From positions 1 to 64,000 of the forward strand of contig NW_026971130.1 of NCBI RefSeq assembly GCF_963678635.1: DNA of 64,000 nucleotides, given 5' to 3'. The notes below the pieces were generated by a model. It had not been told where the DNA came from. It did no database searches and saw nothing but the letters and a program-made list of their open reading frames with translations. Source of the stretch: Symsagittifera roscoffensis (Eukaryota > Xenacoelomorpha > Acoela > Convolutidae). Below are positions 1 through 11,055 of this stretch, one piece after another; positions within the stretch are counted from its first letter, which is position 1, and every line of letters begins with the position of its first letter. The translations under genes and the position numbers were made by a program.

Positions 1-1990
1 GCTGCCTGGAAGTGGTTTTCTTGACCTATTAATACTCTGAATAATTTTGTTAGGTAAGTTTTGGTCGTTTTACATATATTGGTATTAAAATTTATTTGGT
101 TCTCTTTGTTTCTGTGGTTTGTTTTGATTATCCTATTGTTTTTGTCTGCATTTGGCAAAGCTAGGTCTATATCTTTGACGATAATTGCACCATTTTTTTT
201 TAAATGATGGTTTACCTTTGAATTCTGGATTTTGTTTGTATATATTTAATATTTGAGTGATTTTTTCTGTTAATTCCTTGGCGAGTCATAGTTATCGGAC
301 ATCTATTTCGGGTTTTCGATTTGATATTGGATGTGATGCTCTCTTTTTAAATTGCATTTTTAGGTAGTTGTGGTGTTAGCTTCATCATTAGGACTTCTGT
401 CATTTTCGTGTTTTTGTATTCATACGTATCAAGGGAGTGTGCATTTCCTACTAATATTTCAATTCTAACTGAGAGTTCTTCTTTTTGTTTCGTTGGGGAG
501 TCTACGAATTTCATTGCATGGAACTCTTCGATGTTGTTTATTTCTTTCAGAGTTGAACATTTTTCAAAATTCTTATTTGAATCTTTTCCAGTCTGATTTA
601 GCATCTATAGGTAAAAACAATAACAAGTGTGGTTTAGATAAGAGCTGTACATCTATGTATCCAATTTTGATGGAGTGGTGTATTTACTGGTTCAGGTCCT
701 GTATTCAAAATAAAACTAGCTGTGACTGCATTTCAATAGTCTTCTACTGAGTATTCAGGGTCTGTTCCTGTGAATACCATTAGCGGTTCATTTGAAGGTA
801 TACATGATCTACCCATAAGGTATGGATTCATAGTCATTTGGGGTGGTTCTGCTGCATTTGGTATTTGAGAAAAAATTGTAAGTTGGGTCCATGTTGTTGT
901 AGATTATATAGTAATGAGATTGCCTTTGACTTCTTGGTAATTTTGTGTTTGCACAGGGTTTTTTGATTGAAAATTTTTATTTTCTGATGCTAAATGATGT
1001 CTTGAAGGAAAGGGTTGCCCCGATTGTCGTGTTTGTTTGTTGTTTGTGTATAAGCTTCAAAAATATGTGTTTGGTAATTAATGTCTGGTTGATAAATAAT
1101 CCAATTATGGTTTCGTGGATTATTTTTAAAACGTTGTTGGTTTTGGTTAAAGTAGTCCAGATCTTCTGAATAGTGTTGTTGATTTCTCGTGAATTGTTGT
1201 TTTTTTGTTTTGTTAAAAAATGGAAGTTTTTTGCTGCGATCTGTTGTAGTTCGTTGTTCATCATTACAGAAAACTGAGTAAGGGGCTTGTTGTGTTATCT
1301 GTTGGTTTTAACAATGTTCTTGCGGCTGATTTTGACTGCTTATACAGGAGGGTTTTGTTATTTTGCAAAAAAACCTGTAATTATGATTTGAAAAATTTTT
1401 TCTAATTGAACTTTTTTGTTGACTTGTTTGTTGTGTTTTTTTAATTGGTATATATGTTTGTTAATTCATTCACGAGCAATTTGGGGCAACATATGGTTTC
1501 ACTGTTGATTGGAGAGTTGTCTGTAGAAACAGAGTATTGTTATTATGCGGTGTAGTAAGTGTAGAATGAATAAGACAAATTTTTGTTGTGTTGTTGTAGA
1601 CATTGTTTCCTCATTAATGAAATGTGATGGGGTTTGTGTATCTTGTTGTGCAAGATTTCTTGTACCGCTAAGGGGTTCTTGTGTGTTTACGATTAAGGAA
1701 TTCAAACTATTAATTCCTGTTCTATCAGTGACCATTGCGCTATAATTTAAAGGCGTTGCATCAATAGTAAGTGGAATGAATCTAACTTAATCTTCGTGTA
1801 CAGAAATGAAGCTAATAGCTGCACTTGATATATCGGTTGTTATATTATCTAATGGAGGATAAGACCAATCAGGGTCCCAAACATAATCTGTTTGATCGGC
1901 TAGTATAGTTTAATCATCTGAACTTTGTGATCGAAAACTTTATCTTGATGTTGAAATGAATGCTAATATTTGTTGTATGTCATGTTTCAC
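1..1990 (-). pseudogene. gag: gag-like structural protein of Ty3-like retroelement A (broken)
   Basis: The open pieces on the minus strand (about 1499-1990, 977-1264, 760-900, 347-604 and 1-240) read as successive parts of one gag-like protein, separated by frameshifts and stops. Visible blocks include a segment with MNPYLMGRSCIPSNEPL near 800, a helical segment with VRIEILVGNAHSLDTYEYKN near 430-490 that looks like the capsid C-terminal region, and a basic Asn-rich tail below 250 whose counterpart is at 53.8-54.1 kb. Gag would form the intracellular particle. There is no intact start or full-length frame, so this is a pseudogene. The family call rests on position next to RT-RH-IN in the second copy, not on gag itself. 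Confidence 0.55.
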
Positions 1991-2084
1991 ATTTTGGGAT
2001 ATGTCAGTTCTTGAGAGGTTTTTCACTGATTGTATCTAGGAAATTTGAGAAAAGATAAATTTCTTGTCTTACAGTTGAGTGTCC
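1..2084 (-). mobile_element. Ty3/gypsy-like retroelement A, gag-side part (left half)
   Basis: This is the left half of an LTR retroelement read on the minus strand; it runs off the left edge. Bases 1-300 align by eye with 53822-54110 of the second retroelement copy in this window. The minus strand reads as a decayed gag. It stops at the Polinton A left TIR at about 2085, and the same family resumes at about 21050, so Polinton A appears to have inserted in its gag/leader region. No clear target-site duplication is visible at either edge, which leaves the exact junction uncertain. Confidence 0.65.
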
Positions 2085-2240
2085 AGAGGAAGGGGGGGTG
2101 TGGACGGTTGGAGACCCTCATGTTTTAAGAGAGGGAAAAGAGCATCCGGTCTCCAAGCTATGTACTAAGATATGGAATAGATTTCCTATATATTAAGATA
2201 GGGAGTAGGTTTCCTAATGAATTAAGATGGTAAGGTTTCA
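2085..2240. repeat. Polinton A left terminal inverted repeat
   Basis: The sequence from AGAGGAAGGGGGGGTG at 2085 matches the reverse complement of 20840-20995. The shared blocks are a G-run, TTGGAGACC/TTGGGGACC, GAGCATCC(C/G)GTCTCCAAGCTATGTA and GGTTTCCTAATG. It contains degenerate copies of a roughly 20-bp unit, CTATGTATTAAGATAGGGAA. The left 6 bp (GTGTCC) and right 6 bp (TCCTCA) do not form a duplication, so either the edge is a few bases off or the target site has mutated. Confidence 0.8.
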
Positions 2241-2690
2241 GATGGTAAGTTTCGGAAAATTTTTGGCGCACAAATTTTTTGGAGCTCGATTCTATTTTGC
2301 CACCTTGCCTCTTCTTAGTTAACTTCTACGATTTAATTTATGTAAGGGCTATCACGTCCTACAAAACTTCGCTATGGTAACTTTCAGATGGTAAGGTTTA
2401 GAAAATTGTTTGATAATTTTTTGAGTTTCGCTTGCAAATACTTTTTTGTTTTGAAACTTTTTTTATGTTTAAAAATCGAAAAAAAATTCTTCAGATGATA
2501 GGTTTCAGGAAAATTTTCAGATGATAGATTTCTAGGAAATTTTTTGAAAAGTTTTTAGGATTTTCTTCAAAACATTTTTATCTTGAAAAAAAAATTTTTC
2601 CTAATCTTGAAAAATCGAAACGAAAATTGTTTGTTTGGATGGTAAGTTTCAGATGGTAAATTTCGACAAAAATGGAGTTTTAAAAATCTA
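2225..2690. repeat. Sub-terminal iterated motif CAGATGGTAAG
   Basis: Just inside the left TIR, a short motif TTTCAGATGGTAAG (variants CAGATGATAGG/GATAGATT) recurs at least six times, each time followed by a T/A-rich run such as TTTCGGAAAATTTT. The strongest copies lie near 2237, 2384, 2494, 2518 and 2648. Such sub-terminal iterons can be transposase or replication-protein binding sites in other transposons; here that role is inference. A weaker GATGGTAAG pair follows the Polinton C TIR near 36960. Confidence 0.5.
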
Positions 2691-3823
2691 TTAAATACTT
2701 ATTTCATCTATTTATATTCCCTCAGGTTACCTGTGGTAAATTGACAAGAGTTGATTATCTTTGACAGAATATTTTTTCCGCTTCAAGGAAATCAGGGGAT
2801 TCTTGACAGCTCCTCATGACTGATTACTTTAATATGCCACTTAATTTTTCATTCCCCAGGTTATCTGGAGAAAGGTCGACAGCTCAATTATACTTTTTAA
2901 TATATGACTTATTTTTTTCATCACATAATTATCCCACGGTCATATGACATATGCATATTAGCAAATCCCCGCAGAGTTAATGAAGCGTGAACTACTTTCG
3001 TGAGAGAAAAAAAACTTTAATTTTTCATAAAAAATTGAAACACATCCAATCAAAACTGCATGAATTTTTCATTGAAACTGAGATAAAAGTACGCAAAAAC
3101 TTCTAAGTTTCGACAATCAGATATTTTTATCTAGTTCTCATTTTTACCTCAACCTGTTTATTTATTCTGCCATACTTCTTGCTACAATTAATGTCAGTTC
3201 TCTTTAATCACTTTGTCTTAAACCTTTTAGTTTTTTTTTGATTTTTGAAAATTTCCCAAAATTATTATCCAATCTTGTCAAATGCTTTACCCCGGTAAAA
3301 GTTTACACTGAGGAAGATGTAGTACCATAATCTTTTTGTGTCTATCTTTCACTTTTAAGAAGATTATACGATTTACTGAAGATGGTTACAATTTTTGTAA
3401 ATTTATCTATTCTATCCGTAATTCTTTCAATTGGGGGACTACTTCATCCATATTCCACCATCATTTTCCGTGTGTTTCACCTAAAAATTTGTTGCTAAGA
3501 TGCATTTATAAAAAAAATTAAAGGAATTGAAAGAGTTAAAGGACATAAATAAGTAAACAATTCTTTTCATCGTATAATAAACTTACTGCAAAAATTTACA
3601 CATACAAGAAAAAAACTACTTTAACATAAAATTACTAAAAAAATTTAAAAGATGCATATCATGAATTTTATTCAAGTCCTTCTTTAATTTAGAACTTTGA
3701 TACTCAGTTTTTTTTGTAGCTTTCGAGGGACCATTTGTCGATACTTTTTTGTGAAGAAGGGGTAAGTTGATCTCTTTCTACCCAAAGATTCAGCTAAGTA
3801 GTAACTTTTATCCAGTTGCTCTA
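2691..3823. other. Gene-free left arm of Polinton A
   Basis: AT-rich sequence with many stops in all frames. I see no recognisable coding motif. One short plus-strand open stretch (3336-3521) has no counterpart in the equivalent part of Polinton C (36960-37600) and is probably chance. The spacing between TIR and first gene is similar in Polinton C. Confidence 0.4.
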
Positions 3824-4249
3824 TCATGATCCACTGTTCTCCTCTATAATTGCTTGGGGCTGAGTTAAAATTTGCAAAAAATTATTTTGTTTGTTGAGGT
3901 ACTGTATCAGAAGGGGATGATCCCATGTACCTGAACCTGAATTTAGAAATTCTTCAATAATTTGCAGAATTGAAAAATTGTCCATCTTTGCAATTGTAGG
4001 CTGATTTTCATCTAAAAACAAAGAAATTGATAGTTTGATAGGGTAAAAAAGAAAGATTAATGACTTGCACGCATTTAGGAATTGAATTAACAACGTCCCA
4101 TACACAAGGCTTATGTAATGGGGAAGGTTATTGAACACTGTTTCACAGTGTAAGTTGAAGGATTTTTTTGGGTTTTCAATTAAACAGCTTTCATTGTGTA
4201 CTTTTTGGTGGAGATTTAGGCCTAAAGTAAACACAAATAGATAGTACAA
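3824..4249 (-). pseudogene. Polinton conserved protein of unknown function (copy A)
   Basis: A minus-strand frame of about 140 codons at the left end of the Polinton gene block, downstream of the F54H12.2-like gene. Its C-terminal half includes DNFSILQIIEEFLNSGSG and WDHPLLIQYLNKQNN. The same reading can be followed, with breaks, in Polinton C at 37600-38050 (aligned + strand blocks such as GATTTAGGCCT and GAATTCTT), so it is a genuine shared gene or gene end rather than a chance frame. The N-terminal third includes a hydrophobic stretch (YISLVYGTLLIQFLNACKSLIFLFY). I do not recognise the family. It could be a separate small gene or a frame-shifted tail of the neighbouring gene. Confidence 0.45.
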
Positions 4250-4309
4250 AGAAATTACCTAGAAAAGTCCCAAAAAGTTACAATAAAGTTATAGAAACCT
4301 GAAAACTCA

Positions 4310-5480
4310 AAAAAATCAAGCATTTTCCGCGACTGCTCCGAGTTTGTCAAAATGAACCTTTGATAGTCTCTCTCCCAAGTCTGTCACTCGGTTACTAATT
4401 CCAGAGAAATTGAAGAAAAACTTCTAATCTCAAGCTTTCTCTCTTAAGTTCTGGATAATGCAACTGTTCGGCTGCATCCTGCATTGAAAACAAGTCAAAA
4501 ACAAAACTATAGTGATTTTGCTATTCATCAATAGTAAAAACTGGAAAGTAATCTTTAAACTGCATTATTTTCTTTATTGTAACATAGGGGCGACAAAGAA
4601 AAGTTGTGTCTATTGAAACAATTGCTCTATCAGCAAGAATAATTCTAACCTATCTCAAAACAAATTGTTGATAGTTGAAAGGGTTTTCAAGAAGAGATCC
4701 TGCAACAGCTGATTTTGTTTTAATTGCAACAGCTATTCTTCTTATTGGAGAAATATTGACAATATTTTTCTGAATAAACGGATTTTGACGAGACTTAATG
4801 ATAAAGGTTCTTCTTCTAGTAAACAGCGAACAGTCAACAACTTTCAGACTAATATTGGGATTATTAGACAGCATGTAAAAATTGGGTCTAGCTCGAATTT
4901 TCACAAGTAAACAAGTCAATGGCAAGCCTGCCATAATGTAAAAACGTTATCCCTGATCCTCAAAGAATTTGCTCTATCATTGAACGGATATATATCAAAT
5001 GCTTCCGGATATTCTTCAAAACTATATCTGTGACTAGCAAGTATTCCTTTACAATTCACTGCCGACGAGTTGAATTCTTTTGATAATTGCACTTTATGAG
5101 GATAGAATTCATTGGCGTTGTAAGCCATTGTATTGTTAAAAAACACTTCACAATTAGAGAATAGAGAATATAGTAGATTGTTTACATAATTTAAGTAAGT
5201 TTGTGGTTCCTCATCTAAATCATCTTCTGATTTTGCTTTATGTTCTGCTTTTGCCCTTTTAGAAGCATCTACCAATCTTTCTTTGACTGATTGAAGCTTT
5301 AAACTGTGTGGGTATCACGCATATTCAAATAAAAGTAATGGTCCGTCTGAAATTTTACTCAATTCTGCTTTCATCTAGAGAAGTAATAATGAAATAGTTT
5401 TTGTATGTAAGATGAAATAATTGTTTCAAAACTGGGATTTATCAAAATTCTCCAGAGAACAAGTTGTAAAAGCTCCCCAC
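4310..5480 (-). pseudogene. Polinton capsid-associated protein, F54H12.2 type (copy A, frameshifted)
   Basis: The family is known as uncharacterised protein F54H12.2 in C. elegans and is widespread next to the F54H12.3-type integrase in metazoan Polintons; it is regarded as a virion-type gene. Here the minus strand carries the N-terminal part at 5275-4916 (TYLNYVNNLLYSLFSNCEVF, FEEYPEAFDIYPF), the middle at 4934-4650 (ARPNFYMLSNNPNISL, IRRIAVAIKTKSAVAGS, ENPFNYQQF) and the C-terminal part down to about 4310, in three frames. Compared with the Polinton C copy, about 33 residues between the CSLFTRR and TFII blocks are missing. It lies upstream of the unknown ORF and directly downstream of the basic core-like gene. 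The frameshift at about 4930 and several stops make it a pseudogene. Confidence 0.7.
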
Positions 5481-5499
5481 TGATACCAAAATGACTACT

Positions 5500-5889
5500 T
5501 TAATACTCACGATTAATACCCACTTTTATTTTATCAAAAATGTCTTTGCGAGAGCTACCGATTCTCGAACTATTTTTTCGAGAAATGGTTCTTCTATTTC
5601 TACGCTTTGATTTCTTTTTTCCACCTCCCAACTGATTTGAACTGTTTTTGTTCCAACACCTTTTGCAAATGTTTTGAGGTTTTTTTCGTCCACTGGCAAC
5701 TTCTTCAATCTCTCGAGCAGCAATTTGAAATAAATCTGCTCCAATTCTTTTTGCACTTGTGACTATGTATGTTTTAATAAAGGGAATTGCGTATCTACCA
5801 AAAGTTTGTGCAAGAGCACCAAAAATTCTATCACGCAGACTTGCAGGTCCACGAAAATTAGGAAATTTAGCTGAAATTTGAGCAACCAT
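5500..5889 (-). CDS. Basic Polinton core-like protein
   Basis: This 129-codon minus-strand frame is one of the few intact Polinton frames in the window. I take the ATG at 5889; the frame extends 7 codons upstream without another ATG. Residues 1-75 contain an amphipathic helical region (FGALAQTFGRYAIPFIKTY, SAKRIGADLFQIAAREIEEV). Residues 80-125 are strongly basic (GGGKKKSKRRNRRTISRK), ending near RKDIFDKIKVG. The combination and its position between the F54H12.2-type gene and the capsid-like gene fit the small basic, membrane-active or DNA-condensing minor virion proteins of Polintons (often compared with adenovirus core/pVI proteins); that role is inference. Degraded pieces occur at 59060-59240 and 56720-56900. 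Confidence 0.6.
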   Translation of the reverse strand: MVAQISAKFPNFRGPASLRDRIFGALAQTFGRYAIPFIKTYIVTSAKRIGADLFQIAAREIEEVASGRKKPQNICKRCWNKNSSNQLGGGKKKSKRRNRRTISRKNSSRIGSSRKDIFDKIKVGINREY

Positions 5890-5921
5890 TTTGTTTAAAG
5901 TATAAATCAAAAATTATTATC

Positions 5922-6707
5922 AGAAATCTTGCGAAACAAAAGAACAACTCGTTTAGTTCCTACGGACACAAAAGAATTTTGTTTTTATGCTCTAGAAGGA
6001 GTTTTTTTAAAAAAAAATTCAAATTGTAGATTCGTGAAGAATTGATAATTCATGTACTGTCCTGTAGATAATTTGTCTCCATTTTTGACCTTGGAAATTT
6101 AAGCAATACAACGAAGTAAAGGAGATTTTGTATCAACTACTATTTTTCACTTTATCAACTCACTATAAATCAATAGGGAATGTGTTTCTATAATGTCGTA
6201 ATAATACTGAGGATAATTTCCTTTCTTCATAGGAAAACTTTTCCTTTCATTATAACCCCTGTCTGTCTTTGTTCTAAATCACAAGCAAAACTGTGACTCA
6301 AATCAGCACTTTGATTTATAGACACTGATTGATCCTCAGGTAAATGAAGGGCAATTGTTTGTGCAATTTGATCAAGTGAAAAATAAGTTCCGCTGTTTTC
6401 TTTTTTTTTGTGTGTTCTTTACGTTTTCGAACGTTGTCATTCGTGGCTACAACTATATCAACAATACTTCGATTTAATCCAGGTTCAATATGCATCGGCA
6501 GGACTTTCTCGCCCATCTATGAAAGTAAGTTTTCCCTCAGTTACGTTTTGATACAATGAAGGGTACGATATTTCTGAAATAGCAACCTCCCATTCTCCTT
6601 TAAGATGTATTTGTTCCGATAGGAAAATTTGTAAAAGAACTAAGACTGTTATTCGGATAATATTTGAAAGAAGCATTAGAAACTAACTCACTAGTAAAAT
6701 AATCCAT
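5922..6707 (-). pseudogene. Polinton capsid-like protein (copy A, frameshifted)
   Basis: Starts at the ATG at 6707 (MDYFTSELVSNASF). After a frameshift near 6625 it continues with HLKGEWEVAISEISYPSLYQNVTEGKLTF (6600-6510), then a segment with EPGLNRSIVDIVVA, and ends near 5925 with FVSVGTKRVVLLFRK. The order (short N-terminus, beta-rich body, conserved basic C-terminus) and the position between core-like protein and integrase match a conserved Polinton virion gene, probably a jelly-roll minor or major capsid protein. Which capsid class it is cannot be decided by eye. A second broken copy lies at 59390-59830. Confidence 0.5.
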
Positions 6708-7365
6708 GACAACTGATCGATAGAATTTCATTTTGAAAAAAGACTTAACCTTTTTCCTAATATTTTCTCAGCTCTTTTTCAAAAGACTTTCCAAAAATTT
6801 CATCTTTTTCGAGATTTTTGATGATATATGTAGAAGGTTTTAGGTAGATATTGACGAAATTTCAAAAATTTCATCTTTAAATTGTGGCTTGTTCTCTTTT
6901 CGGAACGGAATATCATTTTTCAAAATTTTAACTCTACGCCATTTTGAATTTTGTTTTAGTATATTTCATGAACGATTGGTTATACAAAAATCATAAAAAT
7001 TCACTATTTTTTACATCTCTTTTACTAACTCACTAGTAAAAGAATCCATGACAACTGATCGATAAAAGTTCAGTTTGAAAAACAACTTAGCTTTACTCCG
7101 AACAATTTCTCAGCTCTTTTTCATAAAATTTTCCAGAAATTTCATCTTCTTCGAGATCTTTGATAATATATGTAGGAGATTTTTGGTAGATATTGATGAA
7201 ATTTCAAAAATTTTATCTGTAAACTGTGGCTTGTATTCTTTTCGGAACGGAAAAATATTTTTCGAAATTCTAACTCTATCGCCATTTTGAATTTTTGTTT
7301 AGTATATCTCATGAACGATTTGTTATACAAAACTGATAAAAAATCACTATTTTTCACATTTCTCG
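6682..7365. repeat. 342-bp tandem duplication over the integrase 3' end
   Basis: Two adjacent copies (6682-7023 and 7024-7365) share long blocks, for example AACTCACTAGTAAAA.AATCCATGACAACTGATCGATA, TTTTCGGAACGGAA and CATGAACGATTGGTTATACAAAA / CATGAACGATTTGTTATACAAAA. Identity looks like roughly 80-85 percent by eye, so the event is old. The unit covers the integrase C-terminal chromo-like region and the start of the next gene, leaving an extra ATG-containing gene start at 7047-7049 in addition to the one at 6705-6707. Confidence 0.75.
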
Positions 7366-8310
7366 GAGATTTTCTAATAGATCGGTTGTTGCGACAGTTC
7401 AATGTATAAACAAATTGCTGCAATTTGGAAACAATTTTTTAAACATGACCTTCAATCTAACGATTTATTGAAAGTTTTAAACACTGAATTACTCTCTCTG
7501 ATAATGCAGCTTTTGTTTCACTCATTATTGAGTAAATTTCAAATTTCAATGTTGTTCTTTTTGTAAATTTTTTTAAAAAAAAACCCCATATTCTGTTCTT
7601 TTATCAAGCCAAAGTTTTTCAGGAGTGTTTCTTTGAGAAATCATTTTTTGATAGCTTGTAAAGTGTTTATAGCATACTTTGTTTTCATTGTTTGAACTCT
7701 GACAAATCTCGATAAATACTTGACTCCCTTGTTTTGACTAGCTAACTTGTCTACAAAAGCCAGGTCCATACACCAAATTTCATTGATATTTTTAGAAAAA
7801 GCCTGAAGTCTTCGGAAACGCCTGACTGGTGGACCAAATTTTGTATACGATATCTTGGTTTGTAAGAATTGTTCTACTTTCTTTTTTGTTAACCCACTCG
7901 CTTTACTGAAGTTTTGAATAGAACTGTACACAGCTCTAGCCCTAGAAAACAATCTGTATAGTCTTAGCTTTTCAGATTTTGAAAGGAATCCAAGTTCTTC
8001 TGTCTTCTGCTCTGGCATTCTTGTAAGCAACAAGTTTAGGAGGAAGTTGAGTTGATTATAAATAGTGAAGTAAAGGTCTGGAAAATCAGTGTTTTTTCGC
8101 TCTAGTGCACACACAAAGTCTACAATAGATTCTTTTGAATCTCAATTATCTAATATGATTTTGTCCGACTGGCTGAGTTTAATTCTAAGAGAAATCAAAA
8201 TTGAATTATTAAGATGCTTTTTATTACTCGTTTTTAACCTCGCATTTACAGCACTGTTAATAGTATTAAAAATTTTTTGGTACAATCTCTTCTTTCTCTT
8301 GTTTTTATTC
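7060..8310 (-). pseudogene. Polinton integrase, F54H12.3 type (copy A, frameshifted)
   Basis: A retroviral-like DDE integrase used by Polintons for insertion. The open part at 8114-7641 has the conserved lead-in YTKFGPPVRRFRRLQ, then the first catalytic Asp in NEIWCMDLAFVDK and the following FVRVQTMKTKYA. After a frameshift the second Asp appears in EKLWLDKRTEYG at about 7600 and the catalytic Glu in ETKAALSERVIQCLK at about 7510. A C-terminal chromodomain-like segment follows (NGDRVRISKN, FTDKIFEISSI) to about 7060. Upstream, the same frame continues basic and open to about 8310 with one stop, perhaps an N-terminal extension or an adjoining small gene. All three catalytic residues persist but the frame is broken several times. 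Confidence 0.75.
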
Positions 8311-8574
8311 CACTTTTTATTTTTTTTTGGAAGTGTATTTTGTGGTTGAAAAACTGAGTACTGAATTAAAACAAAGTTAAAACAAACTGTTCATTTCTAC
8401 GTAAATCTTTTGATGACAAAAGGGGTGATGATATATATCAATTGTAACCCTTTAATTGAACTTTAAAAAAGTTCTTTTTTTTGTGTAGAGGAGTTCTTTT
8501 TTCTGTTAGTGCTGAATTTTTTTTCGATATTTCACAATTTCTTCTTTTCGAAGATCTCGAGGCTCTCTTCTTTA

Positions 8575-9278
8575 TATGTTTCCTAAACACTCGCTCAGAA
8601 ACTGAATGAAATCATTCGGACAATTGAGAAGAAAATGTTTTCGAAGTCTTGAGGACAATCTTTTAAACATTGGGAGAATAGTCATGTATTGTGTACTCAT
8701 CGTCCAAAAAATGTGTCTCTGTTCCAGCTGATAAGTAAAATTTTGTTCGAATTGAGCCACTATTAGAGCCATACCTATGTGAGTTAACTGTGTTTGGGGT
8801 TAAATCATTACGTAATTGACTATAAGGAACGAATGCTGCATCTTGATACCACTCTTTCAATTGAAGTCCTAGACCTTATTGTTGACTTAATGTATTGATT
8901 TGCAAAACTTCTCTCGGTTAATTGAACAAGACTTTGTGTGCATTTCTAAATTCTACATCTCTTCCCAATTTGCTTTGATGAAACAAAATTTTGTTTGGTG
9001 TATATTGTGTTCAGACTCCTGTCTTGCAGCATTGGCAATTTTTACAAAATGTTTGGAGTTCGAAATTTCTGCACAAGAATCAACAATTATAAACAGATAT
9101 TTAGTTCCGTTATTGGTAACATTTTCGATCAGGTCCAAATCCATTCCTAAGGTTTCACCTTTGCACTTAACTATAATCAGGTTGATAATGTTGATAAAAG
9201 TAAATGAGATTTTCCAGATCCACTTGGACCAACTAAGGAAATAAAAACTCGTTCTTTGGTAGATATTAACTTATTCAT
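8575..9278 (-). pseudogene. Polinton packaging ATPase, FtsK/HerA-A32 type (copy A, frameshifted)
   Basis: Starts at the ATG at 9278 (MNKLISTKERVFISLVG). A perfect Walker A, GPSGSGKS, lies at about 9228-9205. After a frameshift the Walker B-like strand YLFIIVDSC lies near 9090, followed by the conserved block HFVKIANAARQESEHNIHQ and, further down, the C-terminal blocks KEWYQDAAFVPYS (8860) and ETHFLDDEYTIHDYSPNV (8720-8663). This is the genome-packaging ATPase of Polintons and related viruses. At least two frameshifts separate the blocks. Length (about 235 codons) is normal for the family. It lies upstream of the integrase in the minus-strand gene block. Confidence 0.7.
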
Positions 9279-9543
9279 AGCTTTGGGGAAGGAAGAATAT
9301 AACCGACTGTACTTGATAAGATGGCTACCCAAACTGTCGTTTCGTCACATGTTGTGGATAACATAATTCGGACGATTGCACATACCAGCATCAAAACTAT
9401 AAACAAAATTGGCACAGAAAAATTAAGAGATCTATTACATGTACGTCCAAATAATTTCCATGATTTTGTTCATAATTTTCTTCATCAAAAACAAAATTTC
9501 TTAAATTGACTGGCTTGTCACATTGATCGACCATCTTATTTCT

Positions 9544-10090
9544 GGAAAGAAAAAGGTGACAATGACAATTAATTCAAGTTTTAAATAGGTAGTACTTAAA
9601 AATCATTATGATATACAATTTGTAAAAAAAAACATCGAGTCCATGTTCTCTATGCAAATGCTTTCTTTTTCTGCACAGTGAAGAGCTTTTGCATGTCAAA
9701 ATGGGTACTCGCTACACCGTCAGTCATATTCTTCATCTTTGAATATCAAAATCTCAGTTTTTGGGCAAGTTTCGTTATTCAAACTAATAATCTTTGTTTC
9801 CATAAATTCTGACAGAATCTTAAATTTTTCATCACCTTTTGCAAAAATTTCCGTTTCTGTTGCTTCTAGATTTTTCAATATTTCTTCAAATTCTGTATTG
9901 TTTTTCATAACCGCTGCTCCAACTGATTCTATGAAGATTCTATGATTCTATTAGGTATAAACTCCTAATTCTTTCACTATATTGTTTTCAATGCATTCAA
10001 TATCCAAAACAACCAGACTCATTCCTTTAACTGTTTTCTCTGGAGTTTTTTGGTTAAATTGATTAACAATCGAACAATGCATATACTGAA
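9544..10090 (-). pseudogene. DEDD-exonuclease-like Polinton protein (broken)
   Basis: The minus strand reads VKGMSLVVLDIECIENNIVKE around 10030-9970, which has the look of the first motif (D-x-E on a hydrophobic strand) of an RNase-H-fold 3'-5' exonuclease. After a break it continues as an open segment (9908-9720, NLEATETEIFAKGDEKFKIL, PKTEILIF). I recall similar proteins next to Polinton ATPases, but the exonuclease role is inference because motifs II and III are not identifiable here. A short minus frame (9543-9410) with MVDQCDKPVNLRNFVFDEEN lies just downstream and may be its C-terminal end. Confidence 0.35.
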
Positions 10091-10990
10091 GAAGCAAATT
10101 TTTTAACATATAAACTGAAAATTATGCCAGTCATGTGACCAGGAAAGCATAAACTGGGGCGACTAGGTGCAACATAACAATACCCAGGTCCTTCTTTTTG
10201 TAGTAGATTTCAGAGATCCAGCAGAGTCATGGAGAATTGCATGCAGTCTAAAGATTTGGAGTTTGCAAAAAATATTTCATGCAGGAGTTTCCGTATTCAA
10301 TTAGACCTCCAAAAGGAAATTTCGGGTCCATTTCTTTCAAATTTATTATGGGTCCAAAACAATACAAGATCAAAGAAATGAGATTTTTTTTTTCGTATTT
10401 AACAAAAAATCTTGCTTTGGAACCTCAAAAATTCTTAGAATTTCATTCAATTTCTGGACGTTCATTTTCTACAGTGCATTCTTCAATAATGATGCAAATT
10501 TTTTGTATATTTCTACATAACCTAGTGATGAAGGAAGTATATCGAGTAGTTTATCATATTCTTCTCTTCGTGATTGTAAAAAATGATTGTTTTTCCATTG
10601 ATTTCCATTTCTAACATACTCCATAAGTTCCTTTTTTGATATCGGATAGGTATCCTATGTGAGTTTTTTTTCTATCAATATGCAGAATCCACACAAAATG
10701 AGATATTTGTGAGTCTACGTCCAAGTTCTGCAAGTTTGGTAAATTTTGTGATGCTATAATGTTAGTGAAATTTTTTGGACCTTTTCAAGAAAACAATTTG
10801 AAAAAAAGCCCAATTTTTTGTGAAATTTTAAGATCACATTTCTTGATAAACCAATATTCCAACTCAGACTGCTCTACGCGAATAGTGAATGAAAAATGAT
10901 TTTGAGGATAAATATTTAAATTACACGTCAAAATACATAAATAACACGATTTATTGTACACTACAATTCTCAACAAACGTAAAGACTATC
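10091..10990 (-). pseudogene. Polinton conserved gene of unknown function (copy A, broken)
   Basis: No long frame survives, but several minus-strand blocks are shared with the Polinton C equivalent at 62440-63160, for example the region reading GGLIEYGNSC (about 10310) and a block with VQKLNEIL (10440). In copy C the matching frame 63020-62721 is open for 99 codons (EWTLLNDTRKDFIKYQSYTEK). It lies between the exonuclease-like and PC4-like genes. I do not recognise a family; the shared order in two elements is the reason to treat it as a former gene. Confidence 0.35.
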
Positions 10991-11055
10991 AAAATTTGGG
11001 ACAGTTCTTTGAATTCGTTCAAATATAGTTGAAATAAGCAACTTGTTTCATTGCT

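Noticed and set aside
8089-8349. Hydrophobic plus-strand frame (and 60864-61184)
   Set aside because: It is the complement of the basic, Lys-rich minus-strand integrase upstream region, which explains the Phe/Leu content.
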